Of a DNA stretch of 64,000 bases, positions 1-9,791 are shown piece by piece. Numbering within the stretch: the stretch's first letter is position 1; each line of letters begins with the position of its first letter. Made by a program: the position numbers and the translations under genes. Origin of the DNA: Marispirochaeta sp. (GTDB lineage: Bacteria; Spirochaetota; Spirochaetia; JC444; Marispirochaetaceae); contig NZ_OY764209.1 in the NCBI RefSeq assembly GCF_963668165.1, forward strand, positions 2,294,001 through 2,358,000, written 5' to 3'. The notes beneath the pieces are model-generated. The model was not told the DNA's origin, searched no databases, and was given only the letters and a program-made list of their open reading frames with translations.

Positions 1-21
1 CGCCAGGGGAGCCAGTTCTAG
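1..21 (+). CDS. rpoB: possible 3' end of rpoB (partial)
   Basis: rpoB, the beta subunit of RNA polymerase, normally lies directly upstream of rpoC. Here frame 1 reads RQGSQF and stops at a TAG at 19-21. Frame 3 is also open, to a TAG at 55-57, with a glycine-rich tail that looks less like an RpoB end. Too little is present to prove identity; the call rests mainly on gene order. Confidence 0.35.
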   Translation, partial: RQGSQF

Positions 22-69
22 GCGGATCGAGTGCAGGGATGAAAGCAGGCAAAGGTTAGGAGAGTACCA

Positions 70-3000
70 ATGAGGGACATTCAGGATTTCGATAATATAA
101 TGATAAAACTGGCCAGCCCGGAGCAGATTCGGGCATGGTCCTATGGTGAGGTCAAGAAACCGGAGACTATCAATTACCGGACCCTCAGGCCGGAAAAGGA
201 TGGGCTCTTTTGCGAACGCATTTTCGGTACCACCAAGGAGTGGGAGTGTTATTGCGGCAAGTTCAAGTCTATCCGCTATAAAGGGGTTATTTGTGACCGC
301 TGCGGTGTAGAGGTTACCCATTTTAAGGTTCGTCGCGAGCGGATGGGGCATATTGAACTGGCCTCCGCTGTTTCACATATCTGGTATTACCGTTCTGTTC
401 CCTCCCGGATGGGGCTTCTTCTCGATATGACCATAGCCAGTCTCAGGGCTGTTCTGTATTACGAAAAACATGTCGTTATCGATCCCGGTGATACTGATCT
501 GAAGTATATGGAACTCCTCAGTGAAGAGGAGCACATGGAAGCCCGGGAGCGCTTTGGCATGAGTTTTACCGCCGGAATCGGGGCAGACGCCATACGGACT
601 CTCCTGGAGCAGCTCGATCTGGATGCTCTTAGTGCGGAGCTCAGGTTAAAGATGATCGAGAAGGGTGCCAAATCCGATAAGCGGCTTCTGAAGCGTATCG
701 AAATCGTGGAGAATTTTCGGGATTCTCAGAATAAGCCCGAATGGATGATTCTGGATGTGATTCCCGTTATTCCTCCCGAGCTGCGGCCTATGGTCCAGCT
801 TGATGGCGGACGCTTCGCGACATCCGACCTCAATGACCTGTACCGCAGGGTTATTAACCGGAATAACAGATTAAAGCGCCTTATGTCCCTGAATGCACCG
901 GATATCATTATTCGTAACGAAAAACGGATGCTTCAGGAAGCCGTGGACGCCCTCTTTGATAACTCGAAGAAAAAGCGTGTAGTCAAGGGGGCTTCCAACC
1001 GGCCTCTTAAGTCCCTTTCCGATATGCTCAAAGGAAAGCAGGGGCGCTTTCGCCAGAACCTGCTGGGAAAACGGGTCGACTATTCCGGACGTTCAGTAAT
1101 TGTTGTCGGACCGGAGCTGCGGATGCATCAGTGCGGCCTGCCGGCAAAGATGGCCCTGGAGCTGTACAAGCCCTTTATTATGAAGAAACTCGTCGAAAAG
1201 GACGTAGTATATAATATTAAAAAGGCAAAGACCCTGGTTGAGCAGGAGACTCCCGAGGTCTGGGCAGTCCTGGATGAGGTTGTTCGGGAGCATCCGGTGC
1301 TTCTGAACCGCGCTCCGACCCTGCATCGGCTTGGTATCCAGGCTTTTGAACCTGTATTGGTCGAAGGAAAAGCCATAAAGCTGCATCCCCTTGTTTGTCA
1401 TGCCTATAACGCTGACTTCGATGGCGACCAGATGGCGGTGCATGTGCCTCTGACACAGGCGGCGCAGATCGAGTGCTGGACCATGATGCTTTCGGTTAAC
1501 AACCTTCTGAACCCTGCCAATGGCCGGCCCATCGTATTTCCGTCACAGGACATGGTTCTCGGCATCAACTATCTCACCAAGGAGCGCCCCGGGGCAAAAG
1601 GGGCGGGCAAGCATTTCGGCAGCATAGACGAGGTCCTTATGGCTCTTGATGCAAAGGCTGTTGATTATCATGCGCTGGTAAAACTCAAGTTGGATGGAGC
1701 CTGGATAGAGACTACCCCCGGCAGGGTGGTGTTTAACGAAGAGATGCCGGAAGGTATTAAATTCGTCAATAAAACACTGGGTGATAAACAGCTTCAGACA
1801 TTAGTTGCGAATACCTATAACGAGTATGGTCCTTCCACCGCGGTCAAGATGCTCGATACCATCAAGGATGTGGGCTTCAAGTACGCGACCCTTTTTGGGG
1901 CGACCATTGGTGTCGACGATATTCTGATTCCGGAAGAGAAAAAAGGAATGATCGAGGCCGCAAATAACCAGGTACTCGCTATCCAGAAACAATACATGCA
2001 GGGTCATATTACCCAGGAAGAGCGCTATAACCGTGTTGTCGAGGTATGGTCCAAGACCAATGAAGACCTGACCAACACCCTGATGAAATCCCTGGAGCGT
2101 GACCGGGGCGGTTTTAACCCTGTTTACATGATGGCCAATTCTGGAGCCCGGGGAAGCCGCACCCAGATTCGGCAGCTTTCGGGAATGCGGGGACTTATGG
2201 CTAAATCCTCGGGTGATATCATTGAGTTGCCTATCCGTTCAAACTTCAAAGAAGGTCTTTCGGTTATCGAGTTCTTTATCTCCACCAACGGTGCACGTAA
2301 AGGTCTTGCGGATACTGCCCTCAAGACAGCAGGTGCGGGATACCTTACCCGGCGGCTTGTGGATATTGCCCAGGATGTGGTTGTGAATGAAGAAGACTGC
2401 GGTACCATTAATGGTATTGATACCCGGGCTATCAAGGATGGCGAAGAAATCGTTGAGTCCCTGATGGATCGTATCGTTGGCCGTTTTACCCTGGAGCGGG
2501 TCAAGCACCCAATCACCGGCGAGATAATTATCGATGTTAACGAAGAGATAACCGACGAGATTGCCCAGGCCATTGAGGATGCCGGCGTCGAGTCGGTAAG
2601 GATACGTACGGTACTGACCTGTGAAGCCCGCCATGGCGTTTGTCAGAAGTGCTACGGTCGGAACCTCGCGACAAACAGAACTGTAGAGATCGGCGAGGCC
2701 GTTGGAATTATTGCGGCCCAGTCTATCGGACAGCCCGGGACTCAGCTGACCATGCGTACTTTCCACATCGGTGGAGCGGCAACCAGTGTTGCCGAAGAGA
2801 ACCGGACTTATCTGAGGTATCCTGTGCTCGTGCGGGAGATTCAGGGGAATACAGTCACTCTGGAATCGGGAGATCGCCTGTTTACCCGTAAGGGGTTTGT
2901 GGTTGTTTCGAAAATCCTGCGGCAAATTCCTGTTGAAAAGGGTGACAAGCTGCTCGTGGAAGAGGGGCAGAAAGTGATTGTCGGCGAGCCTCTGCTGAAG

Positions 3001-4293
3001 CGGGGTAAAGAAGAGATCCTTTCCGAAGAAATTGCATATATCTCTTTACGTGAGAATGAGATACTTATGATTGCTCAGGAGCAGAAGATCGATATTCGTA
3101 ACGGCGCCGAGCTCATGGTAAACGAAGGTGATATCGTTAAGGCGGAAGAATCAATCGCGATCTTTGATCCCTTCTCCGAGCCGATAATAGCAGAAGTGGA
3201 TGGAAAGGTCCGCTTTGAAGACATTGTGCTGGGAACAACCCTGAAAGAAGAAGTTAACGAAGATACCGGAAAAATTGAAAAGAAGATTACCGAGTTTACC
3301 CTGGAGTCTCTGCAGCCAAGAATCATTATTGAAAATAAAGAAAGTGAGGAGATAGCCTCCTATTTTCTGCCCGGCTCCGCCTACCTGAATGTTGAGGACG
3401 GTGAGGTCATCTCCAAGGGGCGTACCATGGTTAAGCTGCTCAAGGAGAGTGTTAAAACCAGGGACATAACCGGTGGTCTGCCCAGGGTCGATGAACTGTT
3501 CGAAGCCCGGCATCCCAAGACTGCCACAGTGCTGGCAAAGGTGAGCGGTACTGTGCACTTCAAGGGGATTGTTAAGGGAAAACGAGTCCTGGAAATCGAA
3601 GATGATTTCGGCGGTAAACACCGTCACCTTGTTCCCATGGGCAAACATCTGCTCGTCCGTGATCGAGACCTTGTGCAGGCCGGAGAAGGCTTGTGCGACG
3701 GTGGAATAGACCCTCATGATGTACTCGATATAGAGGGAGAGAACTCGCTGCAGAGATTCCTGGTGAATGAAGTGCAGGAGGTTTACCGGCTGCAGGGGGT
3801 AAACATCAACGATAAGCACATCGGTGTTATCGTACGGCAGATGATGCGCAAGGTAGAAATTGTCCAGGTAGGGGATACGAATTTCATATTCAGTCAGCAG
3901 GTAGACAAATACCGCTTTCACGAAGAAAATGAGAAGGTCATTCGGGAAGGCGGTCAGCCGGCTGTCGCGCGTCCGCTGCTTCTTGGTATTACAAGGGCGT
4001 CCCTGAACATTGATTCCTGGGTCTCTGCTGCATCCTTTCAGGAGACTACCAAGGTGCTGACCAACGCGGCGATTTCCGGCGATACAGATTCACTGCGCGG
4101 ACTGAAAGAGAACGTGGCAATCGGTCACCTTATTCCTGCGGGTACCGGAATGCGGAAATACCGCAACCTGAAACTTTTTGACGAAACCAGTGATGACCTG
4201 GATGCAACAGTACAGGGTATTCTTGAACAGAGAAAAATCGAGAGAGAGGCGCAGGTGGAGAATGGAGTCCTCGAAGAGGAGGTTGATGCGTAA
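70..4293 (+). CDS. rpoC: DNA-directed RNA polymerase subunit beta'
   Basis: RpoC forms the clamp and much of the catalytic centre of RNA polymerase. The 1407-residue product is full length for bacteria that lack large lineage inserts. The N-terminal zinc ribbon is visible ([20 protein letters not shown], about residues 55-75), as is the invariant Mg-binding NADFDGDQM loop (about residue 455). The second cysteine cluster ([13 protein letters not shown]) lies near residue 855, and the bridge/trigger region follows it with [25 protein letters not shown] split across adjacent motifs. The ATG is preceded by AGGAGA at 58-63. It would be cotranscribed with rpoB. The next gene, rpsL, has its own promoter in the 145-base gap that follows. 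Confidence 0.99.
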   Translation: MRDIQDFDNIMIKLASPEQIRAWSYGEVKKPETINYRTLRPEKDGLFCERIFGTTKEWECYCGKFKSIRYKGVICDRCGVEVTHFKVRRERMGHIELASAVSHIWYYRSVPSRMGLLLDMTIASLRAVLYYEKHVVIDPGDTDLKYMELLSEEEHMEARERFGMSFTAGIGADAIRTLLEQLDLDALSAELRLKMIEKGAKSDKRLLKRIEIVENFRDSQNKPEWMILDVIPVIPPELRPMVQLDGGRFATSDLNDLYRRVINRNNRLKRLMSLNAPDIIIRNEKRMLQEAVDALFDNSKKKRVVKGASNRPLKSLSDMLKGKQGRFRQNLLGKRVDYSGRSVIVVGPELRMHQCGLPAKMALELYKPFIMKKLVEKDVVYNIKKAKTLVEQETPEVWAVLDEVVREHPVLLNRAPTLHRLGIQAFEPVLVEGKAIKLHPLVCHAYNADFDGDQMAVHVPLTQAAQIECWTMMLSVNNLLNPANGRPIVFPSQDMVLGINYLTKERPGAKGAGKHFGSIDEVLMALDAKAVDYHALVKLKLDGAWIETTPGRVVFNEEMPEGIKFVNKTLGDKQLQTLVANTYNEYGPSTAVKMLDTIKDVGFKYATLFGATIGVDDILIPEEKKGMIEAANNQVLAIQKQYMQGHITQEERYNRVVEVWSKTNEDLTNTLMKSLERDRGGFNPVYMMANSGARGSRTQIRQLSGMRGLMAKSSGDIIELPIRSNFKEGLSVIEFFISTNGARKGLADTALKTAGAGYLTRRLVDIAQDVVVNEEDCGTINGIDTRAIKDGEEIVESLMDRIVGRFTLERVKHPITGEIIIDVNEEITDEIAQAIEDAGVESVRIRTVLTCEARHGVCQKCYGRNLATNRTVEIGEAVGIIAAQSIGQPGTQLTMRTFHIGGAATSVAEENRTYLRYPVLVREIQGNTVTLESGDRLFTRKGFVVVSKILRQIPVEKGDKLLVEEGQKVIVGEPLLKRGKEEILSEEIAYISLRENEILMIAQEQKIDIRNGAELMVNEGDIVKAEESIAIFDPFSEPIIAEVDGKVRFEDIVLGTTLKEEVNEDTGKIEKKITEFTLESLQPRIIIENKESEEIASYFLPGSAYLNVEDGEVISKGRTMVKLLKESVKTRDITGGLPRVDELFEARHPKTATVLAKVSGTVHFKGIVKGKRVLEIEDDFGGKHRHLVPMGKHLLVRDRDLVQAGEGLCDGGIDPHDVLDIEGENSLQRFLVNEVQEVYRLQGVNINDKHIGVIVRQMMRKVEIVQVGDTNFIFSQQVDKYRFHEENEKVIREGGQPAVARPLLLGITRASLNIDSWVSAASFQETTKVLTNAAISGDTDSLRGLKENVAIGHLIPAGTGMRKYRNLKLFDETSDDLDATVQGILEQRKIEREAQVENGVLEEEVDA

Positions 4294-4368
4294 GTTCTCC
4301 GTCATGCTGAATCTGTGCCAGCTTTTTCGAATGAACATATAATCCGCCGCAGTTTGCGGCAGTGTAAC

Positions 4369-4397
4369 TTGACTTTTGTCAGGGTGACTGCTATAGT
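4369..4397 (+). promoter_or_regulatory. sigma-70-type promoter of rpsL, with palindrome over -10
   Basis: TTGACT at 4369-4374 and TATAGT at 4392-4397 are separated by 17 bases, 41 bases before the rpsL ATG. The inverted repeat GTGACT-GCTAT-AGTCAC (4384-4400) is perfect and covers the -10 box, so it could be an operator. Just upstream, GCCGCA-GTT-TGCGGC (4346-4360) forms a small hairpin without a T-run that may end rpoBC transcripts weakly. Confidence 0.75.
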
Positions 4398-4438
4398 CAC
4401 GACTCAAAGCTATTAAAATTGGGGAGTTGGATCTATAA

Positions 4439-4813
4439 ATGCCGACTATTAATCAACTTATTCGTAAAGGGCGTAAGGCGACCTTGAAGAAAACCAAATC
4501 GCCTGCCCTGGAGTCTTGTCCTCAGAAGCGCGGTGTATGTACCCGTGTTATGACGGTAACCCCGAAAAAGCCGAATTCCGCGCTGCGGAAGGTGGCTCGT
4601 GTACGCCTGACCAACGGGTTTGAGGCAACAGCATATATCCCCGGAATCGGGCACAATCTGCAGGAACACTCGGTTGTTCTTCTTCGAGGTGGTCGTGTAA
4701 AGGACCTTCCCGGTGTCCGCTATCACATTGTTCGCGGGGCAAAAGACACTCTTGGTGTTGATGATCGTAAGCAGGGGCGTTCCAAGTACGGCGCCAAGAA
4801 GCCGAAGGCATAA
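4439..4813 (+). CDS. rpsL: 30S ribosomal protein S12
   Basis: S12 sits at the decoding centre and the subunit interface of the 30S subunit. The 124-residue length is typical. The conserved loops [11 protein letters not shown] and [12 protein letters not shown], which hold the lysines where streptomycin resistance usually arises, are both intact with the wild-type lysine or neighbouring sequence, so no resistance change is evident. The C-terminus [11 protein letters not shown] is the standard one. Its own promoter lies upstream, and rpsG follows after 11 bases with AGGAGG in between. Confidence 0.99.
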   Translation: MPTINQLIRKGRKATLKKTKSPALESCPQKRGVCTRVMTVTPKKPNSALRKVARVRLTNGFEATAYIPGIGHNLQEHSVVLLRGGRVKDLPGVRYHIVRGAKDTLGVDDRKQGRSKYGAKKPKA

Positions 4814-4824
4814 GGAGGCAGGAA

Positions 4825-5295
4825 ATGAGTAGACGTAAAGTAAGTCCGGTTCGTCCTGTACTTCCGGATCCCCGTTTCGGCAGCAAGGTGCTGGCCAAAT
4901 TTGTAGCCCGCATGATGGTCGACGGTAAAAAGTCCGTTGCCCGCCGGGCCATATATGATGCCATGGACGCTATACAGCAAAAAATGAACGAGGAGCCTCT
5001 GCAGGTCTTTTTGAAGGCAATCGAGAATGTTAAACCTGCTGTTGAGGTTAAATCCCGCAGGGTTGGTGGATCAACCTATCAGGTTCCTATTGAGGTTCGG
5101 GAGTCCCGCAGGGAAGCCCTGGCAATGCGCTGGATCATTCAGGCTGCCCGCGACCGGAGCGGAAAATCCATGAGTGAACGTCTCAGCGCGGAGCTGATGG
5201 ATGCTAATAATAATGCAGGTGTAGCCTTTAAAAAGAAGGAAGACACCCACCGTATGGCAGAGGCCAACAAGGCTTTTTCTCACTACCGCTGGTAG
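4825..5295 (+). CDS. rpsG: 30S ribosomal protein S7
   Basis: S7 nucleates assembly of the 30S head and lines the E site. The 156-residue product carries the family signature near its start ([20 protein letters not shown]) and the basic, conserved [15 protein letters not shown] and ALAMRWII segments. It is translated with rpsL (11-base gap, strong ribosome binding site AAGGAGG). In E. coli S7 is the autoregulator of the str operon; whether that holds here cannot be seen. Unusually, fusA does not follow; a long non-coding gap precedes tuf. Confidence 0.99.
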   Translation: MSRRKVSPVRPVLPDPRFGSKVLAKFVARMMVDGKKSVARRAIYDAMDAIQQKMNEEPLQVFLKAIENVKPAVEVKSRRVGGSTYQVPIEVRESRREALAMRWIIQAARDRSGKSMSERLSAELMDANNNAGVAFKKKEDTHRMAEANKAFSHYRW

Positions 5296-5687
5296 TATCG
5301 TTGTGCGGGGAGATTCTCTCCCCTCTTGACGTATATGGTGTGTAAGGTATAGTATACCTTCGCACCGGATTTAAATATTTCGGTTAATTGCGAGAGATCG
5401 CATTTCGGGTAACGAAGGGCTGTTGGGGTCCTGCTGCGTGTATCCGTAATGTATGGCTCCGCGGCCAAACCGGTTGTCTTTTTAGTACGGATGATCAGGT
5501 GGTGCGGGTTTGATCTTGGATTCTTTGTCTGAAAACGGACATCTTCCACGATTTATCCTGTCTTATGCCTGCCTGATTTTTTCTACTTCAGTATCGGTTT
5601 TCACGCGACCTTGAATATTTTTTTCGCATGTGGTTATATAATGCTTTTAAAATTTTTGCGCCTCGATAAGCGCAAGGAGGAATAGGA
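5296..5687 (+). promoter_or_regulatory. 392-base non-coding region and probable structured leader upstream of tuf
   Basis: No convincing gene or tRNA is seen here. After the rpsG hairpin there is a promoter: TTGACG at 5326-5331 with TATAGT at 5348-5353 (16-base spacer) or TAGTAT at 5350-5355 (18-base spacer). The perfect palindrome AAGGTATA-G-TATACCTT (5344-5360) covers the -10. Downstream are stems TGCGA/TCGCA with a GAGA loop (5389-5402), TTCG/CGAA near 5404-5416, and a longer-range pair ATCCGTA (5442-5448)/TACGGAT (5486-5492). A perfect TATAAT lies at 5637-5642 with a poor -35. A last hairpin TTGCGC/GCGCAA (5656-5675) abuts the tuf ribosome binding site AGGAGG. A long regulatory 5' leader is an inference. 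Confidence 0.5.
5307..5327 (+). terminator. hairpin after rpsG, probable weak terminator
   Basis: GGGGAGA-TTC-TCTCCCC (5307-5323) is a perfect 7-bp stem with a 3-base loop, followed only by TCTT. It would end the rpsL-rpsG transcript inefficiently. It directly precedes a promoter whose -35 box begins at 5326. Confidence 0.55.
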
Positions 5688-6878
5688 ATGGCCAAAGAAA
5701 AATTTGAGAGGACGAAGCCGCATATAAACGTTGGTACTATTGGCCACGTTGACCACGGTAAGACTACTCTCACTGCAGCTATCACCATGTACAGCGCCGC
5801 TAAGTTTGGTGGTAAGCTTATGAAGTATGATGAGATCGACAATGCGCCCGAAGAAAAGGCGCGGGGAATCACGATCAATACTCGGCACGTGGAGTATGAA
5901 ACGACAGCACGGCACTATGCTCACGTGGACTGCCCCGGTCACGCCGACTATATCAAGAACATGATTACCGGTGCTGCCCAGATGGATGGTGCTGTGATTG
6001 TTGTTGCAGCCACCGATGGCGCGATGTCTCAGACCAAGGAGCACATCCTGCTGGCTCGTCAGGTCGGTGTACCTTCATTGATTGTTTTCATTAACAAGTG
6101 CGACCAGGTTGATGATCCTGATCTGATCGAACTGGTAGAAGAGGAAATGAAGGACCTGTTGAACGAGTACGGTTTTCCCGGAGACGAAACCCCGATTATT
6201 AAAGGTTCTGCCTTCGAGGCTATGGAGCATCCTGACGATCCCGAAAAGACTCAGTGTATCGAGGATCTTCTGCAGGCTATGGACAGTTATTTTCCGGAGC
6301 CCGAGCGGGCAATCGATGGTGCCTTCCTTATGCCTATCGAGGATGTCTTCTCTATTCAGGGTCGCGGTACTGTAGTAACCGGCCGTATCGAGCGCGGAAT
6401 TGTGAAGGTTTCCGACGAAATTGAAATAGTTGGCATTAAGGACACCAAGAAGACCGTCTGTACCGGTGTTGAGATGTTTAACAAGCTTCTCGATCAGGGG
6501 CAGGCTGGTGATAATATCGGTGCTCTGCTCCGTGGTGTTGATAAAAAAGAGGTTGAGCGCGGACAGGTACTGGCAAAGCCCGGTTCTATTACTCCTCATA
6601 TGAAGTTTAAGGGCCAGGTTTACGTTTTGAACAAGGAAGAGGGCGGACGGCACTCTCCCTTCTTCTCTGGTTATCGTCCTCAGTTCTACTTCAGGACTAC
6701 AGATATTACCGGAACCATTACTCTGGCTGAAGATAAGCAGATGATAATGCCTGGTGATAATACTGAGATCAATGTTGAGCTCATTCATGCTGTTGCGATG
6801 GAGAAGGGACTCAAGTTCGCTATTCGTGAAGGTGGCCGGACTGTAGCTTCCGGTCAGGTAACCGATATCATCGAGTAA
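5688..6878 (+). CDS. tuf: translation elongation factor Tu
   Basis: EF-Tu delivers aminoacyl-tRNA to the ribosome with GTP hydrolysis. The 396-residue length is standard. G1 GHVDHGKT is near residue 20, G3 [12 protein letters not shown] near residue 80 and G4 NKCDQVD near residue 135; the C-terminal beta-barrel domains are complete, with RTTDITG and [10 protein letters not shown] conserved. The start follows AGGAGG with 7-base spacing. The gene lies upstream of rpsJ rather than after fusA. A hairpin immediately before the ribosome binding site and an intrinsic terminator after the gene suggest it is regulated as its own unit. Confidence 0.99.
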   Translation: MAKEKFERTKPHINVGTIGHVDHGKTTLTAAITMYSAAKFGGKLMKYDEIDNAPEEKARGITINTRHVEYETTARHYAHVDCPGHADYIKNMITGAAQMDGAVIVVAATDGAMSQTKEHILLARQVGVPSLIVFINKCDQVDDPDLIELVEEEMKDLLNEYGFPGDETPIIKGSAFEAMEHPDDPEKTQCIEDLLQAMDSYFPEPERAIDGAFLMPIEDVFSIQGRGTVVTGRIERGIVKVSDEIEIVGIKDTKKTVCTGVEMFNKLLDQGQAGDNIGALLRGVDKKEVERGQVLAKPGSITPHMKFKGQVYVLNKEEGGRHSPFFSGYRPQFYFRTTDITGTITLAEDKQMIMPGDNTEINVELIHAVAMEKGLKFAIREGGRTVASGQVTDIIE

Positions 6879-6891
6879 GAATAATTTGACG

Positions 6892-6924
6892 GGTCCCGCC
6901 CGCTTAAAGGCGGGGCCTTTTTTT
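6892..6924 (+). terminator. strong intrinsic terminator between tuf and rpsJ
   Basis: GGTCCCGCC (6892-6900) pairs with GGCGGGGCC (6909-6917), with one T-G wobble and an 8-base loop, and is followed by seven T residues (6918-6924). The T-run runs straight into the rpsJ ribosome binding site AGGAGG at 6925-6930. No room remains for a separate rpsJ promoter after it, so the ribosomal operon probably depends on read-through or a promoter inside tuf. Confidence 0.9.
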
Positions 6925-6934
6925 AGGAGGAAGG

Positions 6935-7243
6935 ATGGCGAAGAATAGAATCCGCGTACGGCTGCGGGGCTTCGATGTAGAATTGGTTGATCAGAGTGCC
7001 AAATCTATCGTACAGACCGTAGGAAAAGCCGGTGCGAGGGTCGCGGGACCTATACCGCTGCCTACAAGGATCAACAAGTTTACGGTGTTGCGTTCTCCTC
7101 ACGTCAATAAAAAGGCGAGAGAGCAGTTTGAAATGCGCACCCACAAGAGGCTGATTGATATTCTGGATCCTACGTCCAAGGTGATGGACGCCCTTATGAA
7201 GTTAGAGTTGCCCGCCGGAGTTGATGTAGAAATCAAGCAATAG
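6935..7243 (+). CDS. rpsJ: 30S ribosomal protein S10
   Basis: S10 is a head protein of the 30S subunit and, as NusE, a partner of NusB/NusG in antitermination. The 102-residue product has the usual length, with the [27 protein letters not shown] core split over residues 40-65 and the ending DVEIKQ. AGGAGG precedes the ATG by 4 bases. It is the first gene of the S10 cluster. The intrinsic terminator directly upstream makes its NusE role suggestive for regulation, but no direct evidence is visible. Confidence 0.99.
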   Translation: MAKNRIRVRLRGFDVELVDQSAKSIVQTVGKAGARVAGPIPLPTRINKFTVLRSPHVNKKAREQFEMRTHKRLIDILDPTSKVMDALMKLELPAGVDVEIKQ

Positions 7244-7262
7244 GCTTAAGCGGCAATAATAC

Positions 7263-7289
7263 GTCTGTCTGCTGGGTATGTACACAGAC
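7263..7289 (+). promoter_or_regulatory. inverted repeat in the rpsJ-rplC gap
   Basis: GTCTGT at 7263-7268 and ACAGAC at 7284-7289 can pair around a 15-base loop. The 73-base gap is one of the longest inside the ribosomal cluster. It may be a processing or autoregulatory hairpin; no T-run follows closely enough to call a terminator. Confidence 0.3.
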
Positions 7290-7316
7290 CAATTTTATTG
7301 ATCGAGGTTTTATACC

Positions 7317-7940
7317 ATGTTGGGATTGTTGGGAAAAAAGCTTGGGATGACCCAGGTATTTGATGAACGGGGTATTCTTACCCCTGTTACTGTAATAGAA
7401 ATCGTAGAAAATACTATATTGAATAACAGAACCGAAGAACGGGACGGTTATACCGCCGCTGTTATGGGCGCCTTTGATCAGAAGGAGTCCAGGCTTTCGA
7501 AGCCGGTTCTTGGGCAATTCAAAAAAAGCGGATCTACTCCCAAGAGGATAGTAAAAGAGGTTCGCGATCCTGATTTCGAAGGCGAGCCGGGGACCTCTCT
7601 GGATGTAAATCTTTTTGAAGGGATTCGGTTTGTTGATGTTATTGGTGACTCGAAAGGTAAAGGCTATCAGGGTGTAATGAAGCGCCATGGTTTCAAGGGT
7701 GGTAGAGCTACTCACGGTTCCAAGTTTCATCGTGGCTTGGGAAGTACCGGTATGGCTGCGTCTCCTTCACGAGTTCTTAAGGGCACCAAGATGCCTGGTA
7801 GAATGGGACATGAACAGGTGACTGTTCAGAATTTACTGGTAGTCAAGATCGATCCTGAAAAAAACGCCCTGCTGGTTAAAGGAGCTGTCCCTGGCCCCAA
7901 GAACGGCGTTGTGTTTGTTCGGAAAGCCAAAAAGCGATAG
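7317..7940 (+). CDS. rplC: 50S ribosomal protein L3
   Basis: L3 is a primary binder of 23S rRNA near the peptidyl transferase centre and the sarcin-ricin loop. The 207-residue product starts with the canonical MLGLLGKKLGMTQVF. It has the long loop with the conserved methylated-glutamine region around KFHRGLGSTGMAASPSRV and the KMPGRMGHEQVTVQNL motif (about residues 140-175). The start follows GAGG with a long spacer. The gene continues the S10 operon between rpsJ and rplD. Confidence 0.99.
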   Translation: MLGLLGKKLGMTQVFDERGILTPVTVIEIVENTILNNRTEERDGYTAAVMGAFDQKESRLSKPVLGQFKKSGSTPKRIVKEVRDPDFEGEPGTSLDVNLFEGIRFVDVIGDSKGKGYQGVMKRHGFKGGRATHGSKFHRGLGSTGMAASPSRVLKGTKMPGRMGHEQVTVQNLLVVKIDPEKNALLVKGAVPGPKNGVVFVRKAKKR

Positions 7941-7979
7941 CGATTAACGTTAGCAGGATTATTAGAATAGAGGCGATCA

Positions 7980-8618
7980 ATGGAAAAGAAGGTTTTGTCT
8001 ACGGACGGAAAAGAGATACGGAGCATTGAGCTATCCGACGATGTCTTCGGGCGCGAGGTAAGCGAAGGTTCTATTTATTATGCCATTCGGAATGAGTTGG
8101 CGAATATGCGGATCGGTACGGCTTCGACAAAAACGAGAAGCGAAGTGCGCGGTTCAGGAGCCAAGCCCTGGAGTCAGAAGGGTACGGGGCGTGCACGTGC
8201 CGGACACCGAAGATCTCCGGTATGGGTAGGAGGCGGAACGGTATTTGGGCCCAAACCCAGGGACTACAGCTATACGGTTCCAAAGAAAATGAAGCGGGCG
8301 GCCATGAAGTCGATTCTGAGTATGAAAGCCCAGGATGACTCGCTGGTTGTTGTGGAAGACTTTTCAATTGAAAACGGTAAGACGAAAGATCTTTCTGTTA
8401 TTCTTAAGAGCTTTACCGCCGGCGAACGGACTGTCATGATAATTAAGGACGACGACGCAATGATGAAGCGCGCCGGCCGGAACATACCCTGGTTGACGAT
8501 TCTTTCGTTTAATCGCCTCAGGGCGCATGATCTGTTCTACAGCAGAAAGCTGCTTGTAATGGAAACCGCGGTTAAGAATCTGAATGAGTTCTACGCCGCA
8601 CAGGCTGCCAGGGCATAA
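7980..8618 (+). CDS. rplD: 50S ribosomal protein L4
   Basis: L4 lines the exit tunnel of the 50S subunit and in E. coli represses its own S10 operon. The 212-residue product shows the diagnostic loop RGSGAKPWSQKGTGRARAG (about residues 58-76) and GGTVFGPKPRDYSY, the tunnel and macrolide-related region. The ATG lies just after GAGGCGATCA. The gap of 39 bases from rplC is unremarkable. The length and loop are normal, and no erythromycin-type change is obvious. Confidence 0.99.
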   Translation: MEKKVLSTDGKEIRSIELSDDVFGREVSEGSIYYAIRNELANMRIGTASTKTRSEVRGSGAKPWSQKGTGRARAGHRRSPVWVGGGTVFGPKPRDYSYTVPKKMKRAAMKSILSMKAQDDSLVVVEDFSIENGKTKDLSVILKSFTAGERTVMIIKDDDAMMKRAGRNIPWLTILSFNRLRAHDLFYSRKLLVMETAVKNLNEFYAAQAARA

Positions 8619-8631
8619 GGTGAGGGATTAA

Positions 8632-8934
8632 ATGGATACACAACAGATAATCATAGAACCGGTTTTAACTGAGAAGACTAACCTGATGCGGGAGACCGAT
8701 AAGAAAAAGTATGTCTTCAAGGTGCATCCCTGGGCTAATAAAAATATGGTGATGCGGGCAATGAAAGAACTCTTCGATGTTAAGCCGGTAAAGTGCAACA
8801 TCGTTAATGTAAAGTCAAAGCCCCGCTCGACTCGGACCAAGCATGGAGTGCGCCGCGGTAGCACGACACCTTGGAAGAAGGCGATCGTTACCCTGGCGTC
8901 GGGCGATAAAATCGATATCATCGACGGCATGTAG
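8632..8934 (+). CDS. rplW: 50S ribosomal protein L23
   Basis: L23 sits at the tunnel exit and is the docking site for trigger factor and SRP. The 100-residue protein has the conserved IIEPVLTEKTNLMRE start, the YVFKVHPWANK segment, the VNVKSKPRSTRTKHGVRRG loop and a C-terminal acidic strand ending DIIDGM. It is 13 bases downstream of rplD and preceded by AAGGTGAGG. Length and order are standard for the S10 operon. Confidence 0.98.
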   Translation: MDTQQIIIEPVLTEKTNLMRETDKKKYVFKVHPWANKNMVMRAMKELFDVKPVKCNIVNVKSKPRSTRTKHGVRRGSTTPWKKAIVTLASGDKIDIIDGM

Positions 8935-8957
8935 GGCAGCGGTAAGGAGAAGCAGAA

Positions 8958-9782
8958 ATGGGTATAAAGAAATACAAGCCGAGAACTCCGGCTTTGCGGT
9001 ATAAAACCTCTCTGACATTCGAAGAGTTAACCGTAAATAGATCGGAGAAAGCCCTTACAACTGGAAAATTCCAGAAGGCCGGGCGTGGCGCCGGTGGAAG
9101 AATTTGTGTACGACGCAGAGGCGGCGGTCATAAGCGGAAATACAGAGCAATCGACTTCAAGCGGGACAAGTATGGAGTTCCTGGAAAGGTTGCTACCATT
9201 GAATATGATCCGAACCGTAGTGCTAACATTGCTCTGATCAATTATGCTGACGGAGAAAAGCGGTACATTCTTGCTCCGAAGGGTTTGAAGGCCGGAATGA
9301 GCATAGTCAGCGGCGAGAACGCTCCGAAAGAGATTGGAAACGCCCTGCCGCTGGAAAATATAAATCTTGGTATGACCGTACACAACGTCGAGTTGCAGAA
9401 GGGGCGTGGCGGACAGCTTGTCCGTGCCGCCGGAATGGGTGCTACCCTGGTTGCTAAAGAGGATGACTATGTTACTTTGAAGCTCCCTTCCGGTGAGATG
9501 CGTCTGGTTTTCAAGAAATGCATGGCAACCCTTGGCGAAATTGGAAACGAAGACCACATGAACGTTTCTATTGGTAAGGCCGGTCGATCAAGATGGCTCG
9601 GAAAAAGACCGAAGGTTCGCGGTGTAGTAATGAACCCTGTTGATCACCCCCATGGAGGTGGTGAGGGTAAGACTTCCGGTGGCCGTCATCCTGTAAGCCC
9701 ATGGGGACAGCCTACGAAGGGCTTCAAGACCCGTAAAAAGAGAAAGTCCTCCGGTAAGTTTATCGTCAAGAAGCGGAAATAG
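8958..9782 (+). CDS. rplB: 50S ribosomal protein L2
   Basis: L2 is needed for subunit association and peptidyl transfer. At 274 residues it is full length. It begins [17 protein letters not shown], has the [20 protein letters not shown]-binding stretch and, near residue 230, the invariant [20 protein letters not shown] region holding the essential histidine, split here by position. AAGGAG lies upstream of the ATG. The gene sits between rplW and rpsS as in most bacteria. Confidence 0.99.
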   Translation: MGIKKYKPRTPALRYKTSLTFEELTVNRSEKALTTGKFQKAGRGAGGRICVRRRGGGHKRKYRAIDFKRDKYGVPGKVATIEYDPNRSANIALINYADGEKRYILAPKGLKAGMSIVSGENAPKEIGNALPLENINLGMTVHNVELQKGRGGQLVRAAGMGATLVAKEDDYVTLKLPSGEMRLVFKKCMATLGEIGNEDHMNVSIGKAGRSRWLGKRPKVRGVVMNPVDHPHGGGEGKTSGGRHPVSPWGQPTKGFKTRKKRKSSGKFIVKKRK

Positions 9783-9791
9783 GAGAGAGTC

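Noticed and set aside
5389-5500. Possible tRNA gene in the tuf leader
   Set aside because: There are stems but no T-loop consensus, no CCA-compatible acceptor stem and no anticodon arm in the right order.
5283-5549. 88-residue minus-strand frame in the gap before tuf
   Set aside because: It has no ribosome binding site and overlaps rpsG and the promoter. It has no recognisable motif; the region fits a leader better.
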